Position numbers and translations under genes: made by a program. From NCBI RefSeq assembly GCF_030464885.1, contig NZ_JALPRJ010000002.1, forward strand, positions 124,001 through 188,000: a stretch of DNA of 64,000 nt. Reading direction: 5' to 3'. The notes beneath the pieces are model-generated. The model searched no databases. It was not told where the DNA came from and worked only from the letters and a program-made list of their open reading frames with translations. Of this stretch, positions 53,812 through 64,000 are shown piece after piece. The stretch is from Caballeronia sp. SEWSISQ10-4 2 (lineage in GTDB: Bacteria; Pseudomonadota; Gammaproteobacteria; Burkholderiales; Burkholderiaceae). Within the stretch, counting starts at the first letter, position 1. Each line of letters opens with the position of its first letter.

Positions 53812-54819
53812 TCAGCGGATCGTCCTCACAGTCGCGTCAAACGCTTCCGCGAACCTCGCCCACTCAGCCTCCGATCCCGTCAGCCCAATCCGCAAACTCG
53901 GCACCACGCCATGCTCGAACAGCCGGGTCCAGATCCCGCGTGTCGCCAACGTGTGCTGCAGCGCCGCTGCATTTTGCGTTTCGAACCATGCGAACAAGGG
54001 TGTTGAACAGGGATCGAAACCTTGGTTGCGGATCAGCGTCGCCAGCCTTGCGCTATCCCGAGCGAGCGTGGCGCGTGCTTCGGCTTGCCACGAAGAATCG
54101 CTCAAAGCCGCCTGCACCGCATGACGTGCCGGGCCGCTTACCGTCCATGCGCCGAGCGTCTCGCGCAAAGCATCGCGCAACGGTTCCGCTGCGAGCACAA
54201 AACCTGCGCGAATCCCCGCGAGGCCAAAGAACTTGCCGACCGAGCGCAGCACGACCAAACCTTCGCGTCTGCTCTCCGATGCCAGTGAGCCGAGCCCGTC
54301 GCCGTAGGCATCGGCGAAGGCTTCATCGACGATCAGCGTTCCGTCGCGTGCTGCCAGTTGCTCGTGCCAGCCGAGCAGAACATCACGGCCGATGCGCTCA
54401 GTCGTGGGATTATTAGGATTCGCAATGATCACATGATTGACGCCATCCTCCAAAGCAGCCGACGCAACATCAAGTGCGACGATCCGATGCCCGGCGCGCT
54501 CAAATGCCGGCGCGTATTCGCCATACGTCAATGGCGCAATCGCCGCGACGCCGCGCCTCAACAAACCCGGCAGCGCACGAATCGCAGCCTGACTGCCGGC
54601 AACCGGCAGCGCTGCCGGCGCTCCATAGTGCCGCGCTGCAAGCTCTGCCAACTCATCGGCGTCTTCGGGCAGACGACGCCACGCATCCACGGGCACAGGC
54701 GGCACCGGATACGCGTGTGGATTGATCCCCGTCGATAAATCCAGCCAGTCACCCAGCGCGATCCCATATCGACGTGCGGCTTCGCGCAAATTCCCGCCAT
54801 GCCGGATCGGTTCAGCCAT
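53812..54819 (-). CDS. cobD: Threonine-phosphate decarboxylase (PLP, CobD/CobC-like)
   Basis: This 335-residue fold-type I PLP enzyme makes aminopropanol phosphate for the nucleotide loop. Seen are HGGNLREAARRYG at the N-terminus, the NPNNPT motif and the PLP-lysine segment LRSVGKFFGLAGIRAG. Naming differs between aerobic (cobC) and anaerobic (cobD) schemes; the symbol cobD is used for function. It overlaps cbiB by 8 bp. Confidence 0.9.
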   Translation of the reverse strand: MAEPIRHGGNLREAARRYGIALGDWLDLSTGINPHAYPVPPVPVDAWRRLPEDADELAELAARHYGAPAALPVAGSQAAIRALPGLLRRGVAAIAPLTYGEYAPAFERAGHRIVALDVASAALEDGVNHVIIANPNNPTTERIGRDVLLGWHEQLAARDGTLIVDEAFADAYGDGLGSLASESRREGLVVLRSVGKFFGLAGIRAGFVLAAEPLRDALRETLGAWTVSGPARHAVQAALSDSSWQAEARATLARDSARLATLIRNQGFDPCSTPLFAWFETQNAAALQHTLATRGIWTRLFEHGVVPSLRIGLTGSEAEWARFAEAFDATVRTIR

Positions 54820-55753
54820 GAAGCCCCACGCCCGTGAAAGCGAGCACCAGCAGGATCGCGAGCCAGAGCAGCGTCGTGCGTTCGACGAGCCGCAACGCGG
54901 CCACTACATGACGTGGTGAGGCCGTCATGCCAAAACCAAGCACCGGCCGTGTTTCCAGCGTGCCGTTATAGATCGCCGGTCCGCCGAGCAGCACGTTCAG
55001 GCTTCCTGCACCCGCGGCCATCACCGGTCCCGCATTCGGGCTGTCCCACAGCGGCGCCTGCGTGTGCCAGCAGCGCCACGCCGTGCGGGTGTCGCCGAGC
55101 AGGGCGTAACTCGCTGCCGTAAGCCGCGCGGGCACGAAGTTGAGGACATCGTCGAAACGGGCTGCTGCCCAGCCGAAACGCAAGTAGCGTGGCGTCCGGT
55201 AACCCCACATCGCGTCGAGCGTGTTGGCGAGGCGGAACATCAGCGCGCCCGGTCCGCCCGCAATCACGAACCAGAACAGCGCACCGAAGATTGCGTCATT
55301 GCCGTTTTCCAGCGCGGATTCCACGGCGGCACGGGAAAGCGCGGCTTCATCGGCGTGAGCGGTTTCACGCGATACGATCCGTGCCGTCAGCTTGCGCGCC
55401 GCCGCGAGGTCGCCGAGGCCGAGTGCGCGAGCGATCGGCGCGATGTGATCGCGCAGGCTTTTCGCGCCCAGCGAGAACCACAGCAGCGCGACATGCACGG
55501 CGCAGGCGGCGGCGAACGGCAGCACGCTGACGAGAATCCAGCTCACGGCAACCGGCGGCACGACGGCCAGCAGCCACGCGAGAATGCCCGCCGGCCGCGC
55601 CCGGAACCCCGTATTCATCTTTGCTTCGATACGCGTGGCAAGCCGCCCGAACGCGACCAGCGGATGGCGCGTCGCGGGTTCGCCGAAAATCAGGTCGATC
55701 ACGACGCCCGCAATGGCGAGCATCGCCGTGACGTAGAAGGAGAGCAGCAGCAT
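54812..55753 (-). CDS. cbiB: Adenosylcobinamide-phosphate synthase
   Basis: This 313-residue membrane enzyme couples cobyric acid to aminopropanol phosphate. The N-terminal DLIFGEPATRHPLVAFGRLA and the interior SRETAHADEAALSRAAVESA with ENGNDAIFG are family hallmarks. It ends in a C-terminal transmembrane helix. It sits between cobU and cobD on the minus strand with 1- to 8-bp junctions. Confidence 0.93.
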   Translation of the reverse strand: MLLLSFYVTAMLAIAGVVIDLIFGEPATRHPLVAFGRLATRIEAKMNTGFRARPAGILAWLLAVVPPVAVSWILVSVLPFAAACAVHVALLWFSLGAKSLRDHIAPIARALGLGDLAAARKLTARIVSRETAHADEAALSRAAVESALENGNDAIFGALFWFVIAGGPGALMFRLANTLDAMWGYRTPRYLRFGWAAARFDDVLNFVPARLTAASYALLGDTRTAWRCWHTQAPLWDSPNAGPVMAAGAGSLNVLLGGPAIYNGTLETRPVLGFGMTASPRHVVAALRLVERTTLLWLAILLVLAFTGVGLHG

Positions 55754-55754
55754 G

Positions 55755-56291
55755 TCAGCCTTTGAGTGCGAGCGGCAGGCCGGCGACCATCATGGTCACA
55801 TGCGTGCTTGCGGCGGCGACACGCTGGTTGAGCCGGCCGAGTTCATCGACGTAAAGGCGCGTCACCGATCCCATCGGCACCACGCCGAGTCCAATCTCGT
55901 TGCTCACGATGATGATTTTCCCCCGTACCTTGGCGAGCGCGGCGTCGAAGGCGCTGAAGGCTTGCAGCGGCGCGCCGTCGGGCGTGCTGTCATCGGCGGG
56001 GAAGAGCAGGTTGGCGAGCCACAGCGTCAGACAGTCGATCAGCACGACGTGACCCTCGCGATCCAGTTCACGCAGCGCGCCGCCCAGATCGAGCGGCGCC
56101 TCGACGAGCGCCCAATGCGCCGGCCGCCGTTCACGATGCTGCTCCACGCGCGCAGCGAACTCGCTGTCCCCAATGCGAGCGGTAGCCACGTAAGTAACGG
56201 GCCAACCGCTGTCGGCGGCTAGCCGTTCGGCAAACGCGCTTTTGCCCGAGCGCGCGCCGCCGAGAATGAAGGTGAGGTCGGGGGAAGTCAT
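55755..56291 (-). CDS. cobU: Adenosylcobinamide kinase/guanylyltransferase
   Basis: This 178-residue bifunctional enzyme phosphorylates and guanylylates adenosylcobinamide. It has the P-loop GGARSGKS (11-18), [13 protein letters not shown], the His-bearing EQHRERRP (guanylylated His) and [19 protein letters not shown]. It is divergent from cobQ with a 48-bp gap and followed immediately by cbiB. Confidence 0.95.
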   Translation of the reverse strand: MTSPDLTFILGGARSGKSAFAERLAADSGWPVTYVATARIGDSEFAARVEQHRERRPAHWALVEAPLDLGGALRELDREGHVVLIDCLTLWLANLLFPADDSTPDGAPLQAFSAFDAALAKVRGKIIIVSNEIGLGVVPMGSVTRLYVDELGRLNQRVAAASTHVTMMVAGLPLALKG

Positions 56292-56339
56292 CGCAATATT
56301 GTACCGGCGGGCGCTACCATAGCGGCTTCTCGAGAACCG

Positions 56340-57833
56340 ATGAGCATCGAAACACCCATGCAATTTGCACCGCGCGGCACGCTGATGATCCAGGGCACGA
56401 CTTCCGATGCCGGCAAGAGCACGTTGGTGGCAGGCCTTTGCCGGCTCGCGCGGCGCGGCGGCATGCGGGTCGCGCCCTTTAAGCCGCAGAACATGGCGTT
56501 AAACAGCGCGGTCACGGTGGACGGCGGCGAGATCGGCCGCGCCCAGGCGCTGCAGGCGATCGCGGCGGGTGTGGACGCTGAAATCGACTTCAATCCCGTG
56601 CTGCTCAAGCCGACGAGCGATCGCGGCGCGCAGGTGATCATCCACGGTCACGCGCACGCCAATCTCGATGCCCGCGCGTATCACGCGTTCAAAACCGTTG
56701 CCTTCGATGCCGTTCTCGCCTCGTACGCCCGGCTTCAGCAGCGTTTTGACGCGATCATCGTGGAAGGGGCGGGAAGTCCGGCCGAAGTGAACCTGCGAGA
56801 TCGCGATATTGCCAACATGGGGTTCGCCGAGCGCGTGGATTGCCCGGTCGTGCTGGTGGCGGATATCGATCGCGGCGGGGTGTTCGCGCATTTGCTGGGG
56901 ACGCTCGCGTGTTTATCGGAGACGGAACGGGCGCGGATCCGGGGCTTCGTGATCAACCGTTTTCGTGGCGATATCAGCCTGTTGCAGCCCGGTCTCGACT
57001 GGCTCGAGGCGCAGACTGGCAAGCCCGTGCTTGGCGTGGTGCCGTATCTTCACGGTCTGACGCTCGACGCCGAGGACATGTTGCCAAGCCAGTTGCACAC
57101 GCGCGGCGGCGGCGCTGAAGTATTAAAAGTAATCGTGCCGGCGTTGCCGCGGATCAGCAATCACACGGATTTCGATGCTTTGCGCGCACATCCCCAGGTC
57201 GATTTCTCGTACGTGCGCGCCGGGACCGCGCCGCCACCGGCCGACCTGATCGTGTTGCCGGGGTCAAAAAGCGTGCAACGCGATCTGGCGTGGCTGCGCG
57301 AAAACGGCTGGGATCGCGCGATCGACCGGCATCTCCGATACGGAGGCAAAGTGCTGGGAATTTGCGGCGGCATGCAGATGCTCGGTCACACCGTCGATGA
57401 CCCGCAAGGGTTCGAAGGGCCTGCCGGTTGCGTGAGCGGCCTCGGGCTGCTGGATCTCGATACCACGCTGACCGCGGACAAATTGCTCGACAACGTGATC
57501 GGACGGCTGACGCTAAGCAGTGATCCAGCGCCGGTGCGCGGTTACGAGATCCACATGGGCCGCACGACGGGCGCGGCGCTCGCCCGGCCCGCTGTGATGC
57601 TCGACGGTGAGCGCCCGGACGGCGCGATTTCTGCCGATAACCAGATCGCCGCGACCTATCTGCACGGCATCTTCGACACGCCCGAAGCCTGTACGGCGTT
57701 ACTCGAGTGGGCGGGTTTGCGCGAGGCCGAAGCGCTTGATTACCCGGTGTTGCGGGAAGCGTCGCTGGATCGTCTCGCCGATACACTCGCGCAATCGCTG
57801 GATCTGGACGCACTGGGCGCGATGTTTGCCTGA
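56340..57833 (+). CDS. cobQ: Cobyric acid synthase
   Basis: This 497-residue glutamine amidotransferase amidates corrinoid side chains. The N-terminal ATPase part has [20 protein letters not shown] and FKPQNMALN; the C-terminal class I glutaminase part has [14 protein letters not shown] with the catalytic Cys and YLHGIFD with the catalytic His. It is divergent from cobU. Its presence suggests cobyrinic acid intermediates are handled, although other ring genes are not in the window. Confidence 0.95.
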   Translation: MSIETPMQFAPRGTLMIQGTTSDAGKSTLVAGLCRLARRGGMRVAPFKPQNMALNSAVTVDGGEIGRAQALQAIAAGVDAEIDFNPVLLKPTSDRGAQVIIHGHAHANLDARAYHAFKTVAFDAVLASYARLQQRFDAIIVEGAGSPAEVNLRDRDIANMGFAERVDCPVVLVADIDRGGVFAHLLGTLACLSETERARIRGFVINRFRGDISLLQPGLDWLEAQTGKPVLGVVPYLHGLTLDAEDMLPSQLHTRGGGAEVLKVIVPALPRISNHTDFDALRAHPQVDFSYVRAGTAPPPADLIVLPGSKSVQRDLAWLRENGWDRAIDRHLRYGGKVLGICGGMQMLGHTVDDPQGFEGPAGCVSGLGLLDLDTTLTADKLLDNVIGRLTLSSDPAPVRGYEIHMGRTTGAALARPAVMLDGERPDGAISADNQIAATYLHGIFDTPEACTALLEWAGLREAEALDYPVLREASLDRLADTLAQSLDLDALGAMFA

Positions 57834-57917
57834 AAACTGGTGAAGCTGAAATTCGCTACGCGGCGCGCGGAGAAGTGCCGCGCCCGGTTTACCCGCCCTT
57901 CTCGCCCAAACCCCGCC

Positions 57918-58337
57918 TCAATACAAAATCATCTGCGTGCATCGAAACAACGCGATGGTTTTACCCTCGCCGTTCGTCACGATCGCGTCCCAAACATGCG
58001 TGCTGCGCCCCAGATGCACGGCTGTCGCCTTCGCCGTGATGACACCCTCGCGCGCCGTGCCCATGTGGTTGCTCTTCAATTCGACGGTCGTAAAATTCTT
58101 CGCACCCTCGGGCAGATGGGCGATGCAGGCGTAGCCGCAACAGGTATCGGCGAGGCCGATCACGGTCGCCGCGTGCAGGAAGCCGTTCGGCGCCAGGAGT
58201 TCGGGCCGCACGGTCAGTTTGCCGGTGAGCGTACCGCTTTCCAGCGATACCAGTTCCACACCGAGCAGATCCGGCAGGCGGCCGCGCTGGCGTTCGCGCA
58301 GAAAGTCGAGAGTGATGTCGGGGCGCAGTGTTGCCAT
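57918..58337 (-). CDS. PaaI-type hotdog-fold thioesterase
   Basis: This 139-residue hotdog-fold protein matches the PaaI/YdiI-type thioesterase group (NGFLHAATVIGLADTCCGYA with the catalytic Asp in place of the common Glu/Asp region, and VTAKATAVHLGRSTHVWDA). Substrate is unknown. The ATG at 58337 fits the family N-terminus. It is divergent from the ParA-like gene. Confidence 0.87.
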   Translation of the reverse strand: MATLRPDITLDFLRERQRGRLPDLLGVELVSLESGTLTGKLTVRPELLAPNGFLHAATVIGLADTCCGYACIAHLPEGAKNFTTVELKSNHMGTAREGVITAKATAVHLGRSTHVWDAIVTNGEGKTIALFRCTQMILY

Positions 58338-58500
58338 GTTGCGGAGTCCTTGGGTGTTTAAGCTGCGTGGTTGACGCGCATGGATTGAAATAGGCAAATC
58401 CGATAGTATCAACGCCTCGAACTTTTCACTTATTGCAGCGCTTACAGCACGGTCAGGTGGCCGGGCGTGGGGCGAGGCCGAGAACGCGTGGATTGAATCT

Positions 58501-59127
58501 ATGACGGTGATCGTGGTGGCGAATCCGAAGGGCGGCGTGGGCAAGAGCACGCTGTCCACGAATCTGGCGGGCTATTTTGCGGCGAACGGCGAATGGGTCG
58601 CGCTCGCGGATCTGGATAAACAGCAGTCTTCGCACGGCTGGCTCGAGTTGCGGCCAGACACGCTGCCGAAGATCGAGGAGTGGAAAACGGACGTCGATGC
58701 ACCGACCAAGCCGCCGAAAGGGCTCGAAAAGGCGGTCGTCGATACCCCTGCGGGCATTCACGGCACACGCCTCGCGCTTGCGCTGGAGCTGGCGGACAAG
58801 GTGATCGTGCCGCTCCAGCCGTCCATGTTCGACATTCTCGCCACCCAGGAATTTCTCGCTCGGCTGCAGAAGGAGAAGGCGATCCGCAAGGGCACTATCG
58901 AGGTGGGTGTGGTCGGAATGCGGGTGGATGCGCGGACGAAATCGGCGGATCAGCTGCATCGATTCGTTGAGGGGCTTGACCTGCCGGTGCTCGGTTATAT
59001 CCGCGATACGCAGAACTACGTGCAGGCCGCCGCGCACGGGCTGACCATTTGGGATGTGGCCAAAAGCCGGGTGGAGAAGGATATCGAGCAGTGGCAACCC
59101 ATTATTGAATGGGTGTCGAAGCGCTAG
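58501..59127 (+). CDS. ParA/MinD-family ATPase
   Basis: This 208-residue protein has a deviant Walker A KGGVGKST (10-17) and an Asp-bearing switch (ADLDKQQSSHGWL). No ParB gene is adjacent, so it is probably an orphan ParA (positioning of a protein complex), not the chromosome-segregation ParA. A strong terminator follows. Confidence 0.9.
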   Translation: MTVIVVANPKGGVGKSTLSTNLAGYFAANGEWVALADLDKQQSSHGWLELRPDTLPKIEEWKTDVDAPTKPPKGLEKAVVDTPAGIHGTRLALALELADKVIVPLQPSMFDILATQEFLARLQKEKAIRKGTIEVGVVGMRVDARTKSADQLHRFVEGLDLPVLGYIRDTQNYVQAAAHGLTIWDVAKSRVEKDIEQWQPIIEWVSKR

Positions 59128-59145
59128 ACTCTCCTTTCAGACAGG

Positions 59146-59188
59146 AAAAACGCCGGTTGGCTTCGAAAGCCAACCGGCGTTTTTTTTT
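59146..59188 (+). terminator. Terminator after the ParA-like gene
   Basis: A 13-bp perfect stem (CGCCGGTTGGCTT / AAGCCAACCGGCG) is flanked by A5 and T9 runs, so it can end transcription on both strands (ParA-like gene and panD). Confidence 0.92.
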
Positions 59189-59218
59189 GCGTCTTTTTTG
59201 CGTAAGGGGGAACCTGAT

Positions 59219-59605
59219 TCAGGTCCAGTTCTGCGTCGGTACGTGATCGCGATTTCCCTTGATGCGGTTCTTTTCATCGACGAACACGAGGTCCGGCTTC
59301 CAGCCCGCCTTCAGCTCCGCCTCGTCCACGAGCGCGAACGCCGCGATAATCACCAGGTCGCCCAGTTGCGCCCGGCGAGCCGCCGAGCCATTCAGCGAAA
59401 TCATGCCGCTGCCGCGCTCGCCCTTGATGGCGTAGGTCGTGAGGCGCTCACCGTTGTTCACGTTCCAGATGTCGATTTGCTCGTTTTCGACCAGATTCGC
59501 GGCTTCCAGCAAATCCTCGTCGATGGCGCAGGAGCCTTCGTAGTGCAATTCGCAATGCGTGACCGTGGCGCGGTGAATCTTCGATTTCAAAAGCGTTCGC
59601 TGCAT
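59219..59605 (-). CDS. panD: Aspartate 1-decarboxylase
   Basis: This 128-residue pyruvoyl enzyme makes beta-alanine for pantothenate. The self-processing site Gly24-Ser25 is in YEGSCAID. The ATG at 59605 is the family start. The panC stop lies 12 bp upstream of it. Confidence 0.95.
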   Translation of the reverse strand: MQRTLLKSKIHRATVTHCELHYEGSCAIDEDLLEAANLVENEQIDIWNVNNGERLTTYAIKGERGSGMISLNGSAARRAQLGDLVIIAAFALVDEAELKAGWKPDLVFVDEKNRIKGNRDHVPTQNWT

Positions 59606-59616
59606 GCGTTTCTCGC

Positions 59617-60450
<834 letters not shown>

Positions 60451-60546
60451 CTAGCAGGTGTCTCCTGGCGGGCAGCTTTGAAAACGCTGCTCCAAGGGGA
60501 AAGAAAAGGGGAACGGCGCCACGCCACATGGACGCCGCTTACACGC

Positions 60547-61452
60547 TTAAGCCGGCGAATACGCGAGTCTTACGTAGACTGGCGCATACGGCTCGGCCTG
60601 GGTGATTTCAATCAGCGCTTCACGCGACAGTTCGAGCATCGCGATGAAATTCACCACCACGACCGGCACGCCGCGCGATGGGTCGAAGAGATCGCCGAAT
60701 TCCATGAAGCGGTTGTTCTGCAGGCGCCGCAGGATCACGCTCATGTGCTCCCGCACCGACAATTCCTCGCGCGAGATCTTGTGATGCTCGACCAGCCGCG
60801 CGCGCTTGATGACGTCGGCCCAGGCAGCGCGCAGGTCGTTCACATCGACGTCGGGGAAGCGTTGCGCCGAGCTTTGCTCGACGTATACCTCCGCCCGCAG
60901 GAAGTCCCGGCCGAGTTGCGGAATGTGATCCAGACGCTGTGCCGCGAGCTTCATCTGCTCGTATTCCAGCAAGCGCCGCACGAGTTCGGCGCGCGGATCT
61001 TCAGCTTCTTCGCCGGTATCCGCCTTTTTCACCGGCAGCAGCATGCGCGACTTGATCTCGATCAGCATGGCCGCCATCAACAGGTATTCCGCCGCGAGTT
61101 CCAGGTTGGATTCGCGAATCTGGTCGACGTAGCCCAGGTACTGGCGCGTGACGTCGGCCATCGGAATGTCGAGGACGTTGAAATTCTGCTTGCGGATCAG
61201 GTACAGCAGCAAGTCGAGCGGGCCTTCGAACGCCTCGAGAAAGATCTCGAGGGCGTCCGGCGGAATATACAGGTCCGTCGGCAGCTTCCAGAGCGGCTCA
61301 CCGTACAGGTGCGCGAACGCTACGCCGTCGATGGTGTTCGGCGTGGAGTCGGTCGCGGGCGCGGCAAGCGCTGCGGCGCGATCATCCTTGCCCGGGCGTC
61401 CTGAATGTCCCGAACGCTCCGGAGCTTGCTGCGCCTCGCGGGCGGCACTCAC
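60547..61452 (-). CDS. scpA: Segregation and condensation protein ScpA
   Basis: This 301-residue kleisin subunit binds SMC for chromosome condensation. It has the N-terminal kleisin motif FEGPLDLLLYLIRKQNFNVL and YLLMAAMLIEIKSRMLLP, and a C-terminal winged helix. The GTG at 61452 is chosen because it lies 2 bp after the DUF3460 stop; the reading frame is open further upstream but overlaps that gene. No ScpB gene is in the window. Confidence 0.9.
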   Translation of the reverse strand: MSAAREAQQAPERSGHSGRPGKDDRAAALAAPATDSTPNTIDGVAFAHLYGEPLWKLPTDLYIPPDALEIFLEAFEGPLDLLLYLIRKQNFNVLDIPMADVTRQYLGYVDQIRESNLELAAEYLLMAAMLIEIKSRMLLPVKKADTGEEAEDPRAELVRRLLEYEQMKLAAQRLDHIPQLGRDFLRAEVYVEQSSAQRFPDVDVNDLRAAWADVIKRARLVEHHKISREELSVREHMSVILRRLQNNRFMEFGDLFDPSRGVPVVVVNFIAMLELSREALIEITQAEPYAPVYVRLAYSPA

Positions 61453-61454
61453 GT

Positions 61455-61640
61455 TCAGAAGTTCTGGTAGTAGACGTAGGGCGTTTGTTCGACCCGCGAT
61501 GTCTTGAGCTCCGAGCGCTCGTCGAGGTCGATAGGCTGCTTGTCCCACAGCAGCGCACGGCCCTTGCGCTGTTCTGCTTCGAGCGACGGTTTCTGCTCTT
61601 TCATCTGATTGATGAACTGGGTGATGTCCGACAGGTACAT
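61455..61640 (-). CDS. DUF3460 small protein
   Basis: This 61-residue protein (MYLSDITQFINQMKEQKPSL, then RALLWDKQPIDLDERSELKTS) matches DUF3460, a small beta-proteobacterial family located before scpA. Function is unknown. It is just 2 bp from the scpA start, so they are translated from one mRNA. Confidence 0.88.
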   Translation of the reverse strand: MYLSDITQFINQMKEQKPSLEAEQRKGRALLWDKQPIDLDERSELKTSRVEQTPYVYYQNF

Positions 61641-62119
61641 GATTCGACTTCCGTTGGCTCAGAGCGATTCGAAAACGGGCGCGGCGGAGACTCAAGCGAG
61701 ACGCCGCCGTGATTCATCGCAATTTTACCGCAAGCATCAGGCAGCGGAGCGGTTAACCCGCCGGAAGGTCGCCGGAAAGCGGAGACATCGTCCATTCGGT
61801 CTACTGGATCGGCTGGAAAGCGCGCCCGGAGAGCGGCAAGGTAAAACTCTGTCAATTATTGAATCAGGTACGGAACAAGCATCGCGGAGAGCCGTCCAAG
61901 GCGCACCTCCGGCATTTTCGGAGGGTGTTTGCCAAAGCGCTGCGACGATCCTTTCGAACGTTGCCCAATCGGCTAGTCCGGTCTTTTTTGGGACAACCGG
62001 CCGCGCCAGTGTGGTGAAATAGCGCCTGCTGGATCGACGCTCGGCGTTTACCCGACACTGCGCAACGGCCATCCTGCACACCCAAGCAATCCCACTCAAT
62101 TCAACCCTGGAGGTCACGT
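61641..62119. other. Intergenic stretch between DUF3460 and tamA
   Basis: This 479-bp gap separates divergent transcription units. Frames on both strands lack family features and were not called. It includes GGAGG at 62110-62114, the ribosome site for the following TTG start. Confidence 0.45.
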
Positions 62120-63967
62120 TTGGCGGGGCGCCTGTTTGATCCGCTGCGCTTCAAGCGCGGGCAAGCCGATGGTCGGCGGCTGGAGCCGTCGACCATCGCG
62201 TTGTCGAAAGCGCCTTCCCGTGCGTGGTCATTCGTGCGCCGTGTCGTCTGGTCGCTCCATGCGCTGGCGCTCTTTGCGGTTGCCCAGCCGGCGCACGCAA
62301 AATACGACGTGGATATCGACGCGCCGCGCAGCGTCCGGTCGCTGCTCAAGGACCACCTCGATTTGTCGCGTTTCAAGAAACGTGACGATATCAGCGACGA
62401 ACAATTCGACTTCCTGGTCACCGCCACGCCGCAGGAAGTCCGCGATCTCGTCGCGACCGACGGTTATTTCTCGCCGGTCGTGCGCACTGACGTGAAACAC
62501 GAAGGCGATAAAAAATCCGTCACCATCAGCGTCGATCCGGGTCCACAGACCAAGGTCGCTTCCGTTTCGCTGACCTTCAAGGGCGCGATCACGACCGAAG
62601 ATCCGGCGCAAGAAAATACCGCGCGCTTCGCATTTTCGGTCAGGGAGGGCGACCCGTTCTCGCAAAGCGCCTGGGACGACGCGAAGAACGCCGCGCTCAA
62701 GGCCTTGCAGTCGCGCCGTTATCTCGGCGCGAAAATCTCGCAATCGAAGGCGCGCGTGAATCCGCGGACGCACATCGCGGATTTGTCGGTGACCTTCGAT
62801 AGCGGCCCGACCTTCACGTTCGGCAAGCTCGACATCAGCGGCGTGCGGCGTTATCCCGAGCAGATCATTCGTAACGTCGACCGGATCCATCCCGGCGATA
62901 TCTACGATGTCGCGCGCGTGAACGAATTGCAGCGCCAGTTGCAGAACACGCCGTACTACGCTTCGGTCGCCATCGACGCGGACAACGACGTCACCAAGCC
63001 GGACGAAACGCCGATGCACCTGAAGGTCAGCGAGTATCCGTACAACAGCGTGCGTTACGGCGTGGGTTACGCGACGGATACGGGTCCGCACATCCAGGGC
63101 GCGTACAGCTATCTCGATACCTTCGGCAGGGCTTATCCGTTCACAATATCCGGCCGCCTGGACCAGACCCAGCAATACGGTCAGGTGCAACTCGCGATGC
63201 CGCCGGATGGCCGCACCTGGGTGAACAGCGTGCTTGCCTCATACACGAATACGAACGTGTCCGACACGCGCATCTACAGCGCGCGTGTCGGCGTGCAGCG
63301 CTCGCGCTCGCTGCAGAACATCGACACCACGTTCTCGCTGCTGCTCTATGTCGACCGGCTGACGCAGAACTCCGGGCCACCGACCACCAGCCGTGCGCTC
63401 GTGCCGTCGTGGCAATGGGTGCGCCGCAATGTCGACGATCCGCTGTTTCCGCGCTCGGGCAACCTGATTCGCGCGGAAGCCGACGTCGCGGTGAAGGGGG
63501 TGCTCACCGATCAAACCTTCGGCCGCGTTTATACGAACCTGCTGCAATACGTGCCGCTGGGCAAGCGCGACCTATTCGTGTTTCGCGCGGAATTCGGCGG
63601 TGTATTTACGGCAGGCAGCTCGAACGGGATTCCCGCGTCGCTGCTGTTCCGGGCGGGCGGTGCGAATTCGGTGCGTGGTTATGGTTATCAGAGTATCGGT
63701 AATGACGTCGATGGCTCGGTATTGCCGACCAAATACCTGATGACCGGAAGCTCGGAATATCAGCACTGGTTCACGCACGACTGGGGTGGAGCCGTGTTCT
63801 TCGATATAGGCACAGCCACCGATACCTGGAAAGAGCGCGTGTTCGAGCCGGGCGCGGGCATGGGTGTGCGCTGGCGCAGTCCGGTCGGACCGGTGAACGT
63901 GGATATTGCGTATGGCTTCAAGAACCGGGACATCCGCCCGTATCTGACGCTCGGGATCGCTTTTTGA
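62120..63967 (+). CDS. TamA/BamA-family outer-membrane protein
   Basis: This 615-residue Omp85-family protein has an Arg-rich N-terminus, a signal segment (SLHALALFAVAQPAHA, cleavage near residue 59), POTRA repeats (about 70-260; TVSLTF-like VASVSLTFKG and RYPEQIIRNVDRIHPGDIYD) and a C-terminal beta-barrel (VRGYGYQSIG, ending in DIRPYLTLGIAF). It starts with TTG at 62120, 5 bases after GGAGG. Autotransporter assembly (TamA) is the likely role; tamB would be expected just downstream, outside the window. Confidence 0.9.
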   Translation: MAGRLFDPLRFKRGQADGRRLEPSTIALSKAPSRAWSFVRRVVWSLHALALFAVAQPAHAKYDVDIDAPRSVRSLLKDHLDLSRFKKRDDISDEQFDFLVTATPQEVRDLVATDGYFSPVVRTDVKHEGDKKSVTISVDPGPQTKVASVSLTFKGAITTEDPAQENTARFAFSVREGDPFSQSAWDDAKNAALKALQSRRYLGAKISQSKARVNPRTHIADLSVTFDSGPTFTFGKLDISGVRRYPEQIIRNVDRIHPGDIYDVARVNELQRQLQNTPYYASVAIDADNDVTKPDETPMHLKVSEYPYNSVRYGVGYATDTGPHIQGAYSYLDTFGRAYPFTISGRLDQTQQYGQVQLAMPPDGRTWVNSVLASYTNTNVSDTRIYSARVGVQRSRSLQNIDTTFSLLLYVDRLTQNSGPPTTSRALVPSWQWVRRNVDDPLFPRSGNLIRAEADVAVKGVLTDQTFGRVYTNLLQYVPLGKRDLFVFRAEFGGVFTAGSSNGIPASLLFRAGGANSVRGYGYQSIGNDVDGSVLPTKYLMTGSSEYQHWFTHDWGGAVFFDIGTATDTWKERVFEPGAGMGVRWRSPVGPVNVDIAYGFKNRDIRPYLTLGIAF

Positions 63968-64000
63968 TGAATTTGTTTGGATTATTTCTTCACGCATGAC

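Overview
The window is high-GC, densely coded DNA that looks like a chromosomal segment of a betaproteobacterium in the Burkholderia / Paraburkholderia / Caballeronia group. The reasons are gene content and order: a DUF2486 gene next to holC and pepA, lptF/lptG divergent from pepA, a DUF3460 gene next to scpA and panCD, a sulfate-assimilation operon with a DUF934 gene, and zapA followed by 6S RNA. This is inference from recognised families; no database search was run.

Region 1 (1-15.4 kb) is a metal-stress neighbourhood. It holds a three-gene CusCBA/CzcCBA-type RND efflux operon (minus strand). Next is a bufferin-type RiPP operon: a DUF2282 precursor, a DUF692/MNIO modifying enzyme, its DUF2063 partner and a DoxX protein. 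An ECF sigma factor, a DUF1109 (NrsF-like) anti-sigma protein and a GDCCVxC protein lie divergently beside it. A TfoX-like / membrane protein pair follows, then a two-component system whose upstream flank is a frameshifted permease remnant. The divergent gap at the RiPP operon carries a promoter of the type described for SigF-class ECF factors.

Region 2 (15.4-23.6 kb) is accessory and partly decayed. It contains a large YncE-propeller/phosphoesterase exported protein, a remnant of a YncE-like gene, a DUF4148 protein, a GMC oxidoreductase, and an integrase remnant (internally deleted and frameshifted) at the 3' side of a tRNA-Leu(CAA), which looks like the scar of a former integrative element.

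Region 3 (23.7-34.8 kb) is sulfur assimilation: an orphan ABC binding protein, a CysB-type regulator, and divergent cysI-DUF934-cysH-cysD-cysN-SUMT. The SUMT and the small CbiX-type chelatase act in siroheme synthesis, the CysI cofactor. A hipBA toxin-antitoxin pair with a perfect 21-bp inverted repeat upstream sits between these two genes.

Region 4 (34.8-46.2 kb) is housekeeping: LptG/LptF, PepA, HolC, IlvD with a divergent LysR regulator, Lgt, a SIMPL protein, an EVE protein, 6S RNA, ZapA and a ZapB-like coiled-coil protein.

Region 5 (46.4-57.8 kb) is vitamin B12 uptake and late-stage assembly. A cobalamin riboswitch precedes btuB-btuC-btuD-cobT-cobS-cobC; a convergent minus-strand set (btuF, cobD/cobC-like, cbiB, cobU) follows, and cobQ is divergent from it. 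No corrin-ring genes are present, so the window supports salvage and nucleotide-loop assembly.

Region 6 (57.9-64.0 kb) contains a PaaI-type thioesterase, a ParA-like ATPase, PanD/PanC, ScpA, a DUF3460 protein and a TamA-type outer-membrane protein. No CRISPR array, rRNA or intact insertion sequence was seen.
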